In this document: in pieces, positions 5,454-5,995 of the stretch
How positions within the stretch are numbered: position 1 is the first letter of the stretch
Layout: every line of letters begins with the position of its first letter
From: an uncultured Roseiflexaceae bacterium
GTDB lineage: Bacteria; Chloroflexota; Chloroflexia; Chloroflexales; Roseiflexaceae
NCBI GenBank assembly: GCA_903868295.1
Contig: CAIPUQ010000545.1
Span: 1 to 5,995 of the forward strand
Length of the DNA: 5,995 bases
Direction of reading: 5' to 3'
Made by a program: the position numbers and the translations under genes
Notes under the pieces: generated by a model
Told to the model about the DNA's origin: nothing
Seen by the model: only the letters and a program-made list of their open reading frames with translations
The model's database searches: none

Positions 5454-5995
5454 CTCGACGTTCCTTTTTCGCGGCGCGCCTCGATGACATCGGGCAACCG
5501 ATTGAGCCGATCGAGCAGGCGCGTGAGCTGCTCGACACTCTGGACGCGGATAATCGCCCGCAACATCGACACATTGTGACGCTTGGTGGGCACCTGCTCG
5601 ACGACGTCGATATTGATGCCCGCATCGGCAATCGTCGACGAAATATCGCGCCACAGCCCGACGCGATCCCACGACTCGATCTGGAGGGGCACCGAAAAGC
5701 CCAGTTTGGGCACCGACCCACCCCAGTTGACCGCCACGATGCGATTGCGATCCGGCTCGTTGAGAATGTTGTGGCAATCGGCGCGATGGATGGTCACCCC
5801 ACGACCACGGGTCACATAGCCGGCGATAGGCTCGGTAACGACCGGGTTGCAACAGCGCGCCAAGCGCGTCAACATGCCATCGATGCCACGCACGCGGATG
5901 TCGGCACTGCCCACCGTGGTCGTTTTGGGGGCGTTGGGCATGGGCGGGTCGACCGGTTCGTTTTCTTTCATCTGTACGGCGAGGATTTTTTGGCC
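5450..5995 (-). CDS. relA: RelA/SpoT-family (p)ppGpp synthetase/hydrolase, C-terminal part
   Basis: The frame enters from the right window edge and is open for 181 residues before TAG at 5452-5450, so this is the end of a longer gene; the ATG at 5971 is internal. From the edge, residues 32-80 carry the conserved-cysteine (zinc-finger-like) domain IRVRGIDGMLTRLARCCNPV (33-52), with C48-C49, YVTRGRGVTIHRADC (60-74), H70 and C74. Residues 101-173 form an ACT domain (FSVPLQIESWDRVGLWRDIS to LPDVIEARR). In long Rel proteins these domains sense stalled ribosomes or bind regulators, while the synthetase, hydrolase and TGS domains lie upstream, outside the window. Whether the protein is a bifunctional Rel or a RelA or SpoT form cannot be told here. 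The gene is convergent with the exopolysaccharide operon. A short charged tail (REKGTSR) ends it at the repeat array. Confidence 0.93.
   Translation of the reverse strand, partial: GQKILAVQMKENEPVDPPMPNAPKTTTVGSADIRVRGIDGMLTRLARCCNPVVTEPIAGYVTRGRGVTIHRADCHNILNEPDRNRIVAVNWGGSVPKLGFSVPLQIESWDRVGLWRDISSTIADAGINIDVVEQVPTKRHNVSMLRAIIRVQSVEQLTRLLDRLNRLPDVIEARREKGTSR

Noticed and set aside
5450..5971. Complete small CC-ACT protein starting at the ATG at 5971
   Set aside because: The frame stays open upstream to the window edge, and the domains are those at the C-terminus of long Rel proteins, so the gene is more likely truncated by the window.

Overview
The window is bacterial DNA, fairly GC-rich by eye, densely coded, with no mobile element, RNA gene or CRISPR array that I can see. 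Phylum cannot be fixed from sequence alone. The CpsB/CpsD/Wzz-type polysaccharide genes, the long-Rel C-terminus and the heptanucleotide intergenic repeats would suit Chloroflexota, but that is a low-confidence guess.

Layout: (1) Positions 1-1380, minus strand: a two-gene unit. The upstream gene encodes a three-part protein: a rubrerythrin-like helical domain, a four-cysteine rubredoxin-like ribbon and a DinB-like four-helix domain. Its end overlaps the start of an unrecognised gene that runs off the left edge. (2) Positions 1381-1506: a divergent control region with a good minus-strand promoter, a perfect TATAAT on the plus strand, and a palindrome/direct-repeat cluster. (3) Positions 1507-5224, plus strand: a tightly packed five-gene exopolysaccharide operon: GT4 glycosyltransferase, short Wzz-like membrane protein, second Wzz/CpsC-like membrane protein, CpsD-type BY-kinase, and CpsB-type PHP phosphatase. 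The first four genes overlap one another, and the phosphatase follows after 9 bases. (4) Positions 5225-5449: an intergenic region between convergent genes, largely built of 7-bp repeats of one loose family (about TCAGTTA). One tract is on the plus strand and two are on the minus strand; the two outer tracts start at the flanking TAG stop codons. (5) Positions 5450-5995, minus strand: the C-terminal end (conserved-cysteine and ACT domains) of a RelA/SpoT (p)ppGpp synthetase/hydrolase, cut by the right edge.

How the genes fit together: the glycosyltransferase would add a sugar to a growing glycan. The Wzz-like proteins and the kinase would set chain length and export by a phosphorylation cycle, and the PHP phosphatase would reverse the kinase's tyrosine phosphorylation. 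No flippase, polymerase or initiating sugar-phosphate transferase is present, so these must lie elsewhere. The minus-strand pair and the rel gene have no obvious functional tie to the operon. I did not find a clearly new system. The best second looks are the degenerate rubrerythrin-ribbon-DinB fusion with its coupled unknown partner, the tail-less Wzz-like protein, and the oriented heptad repeats.
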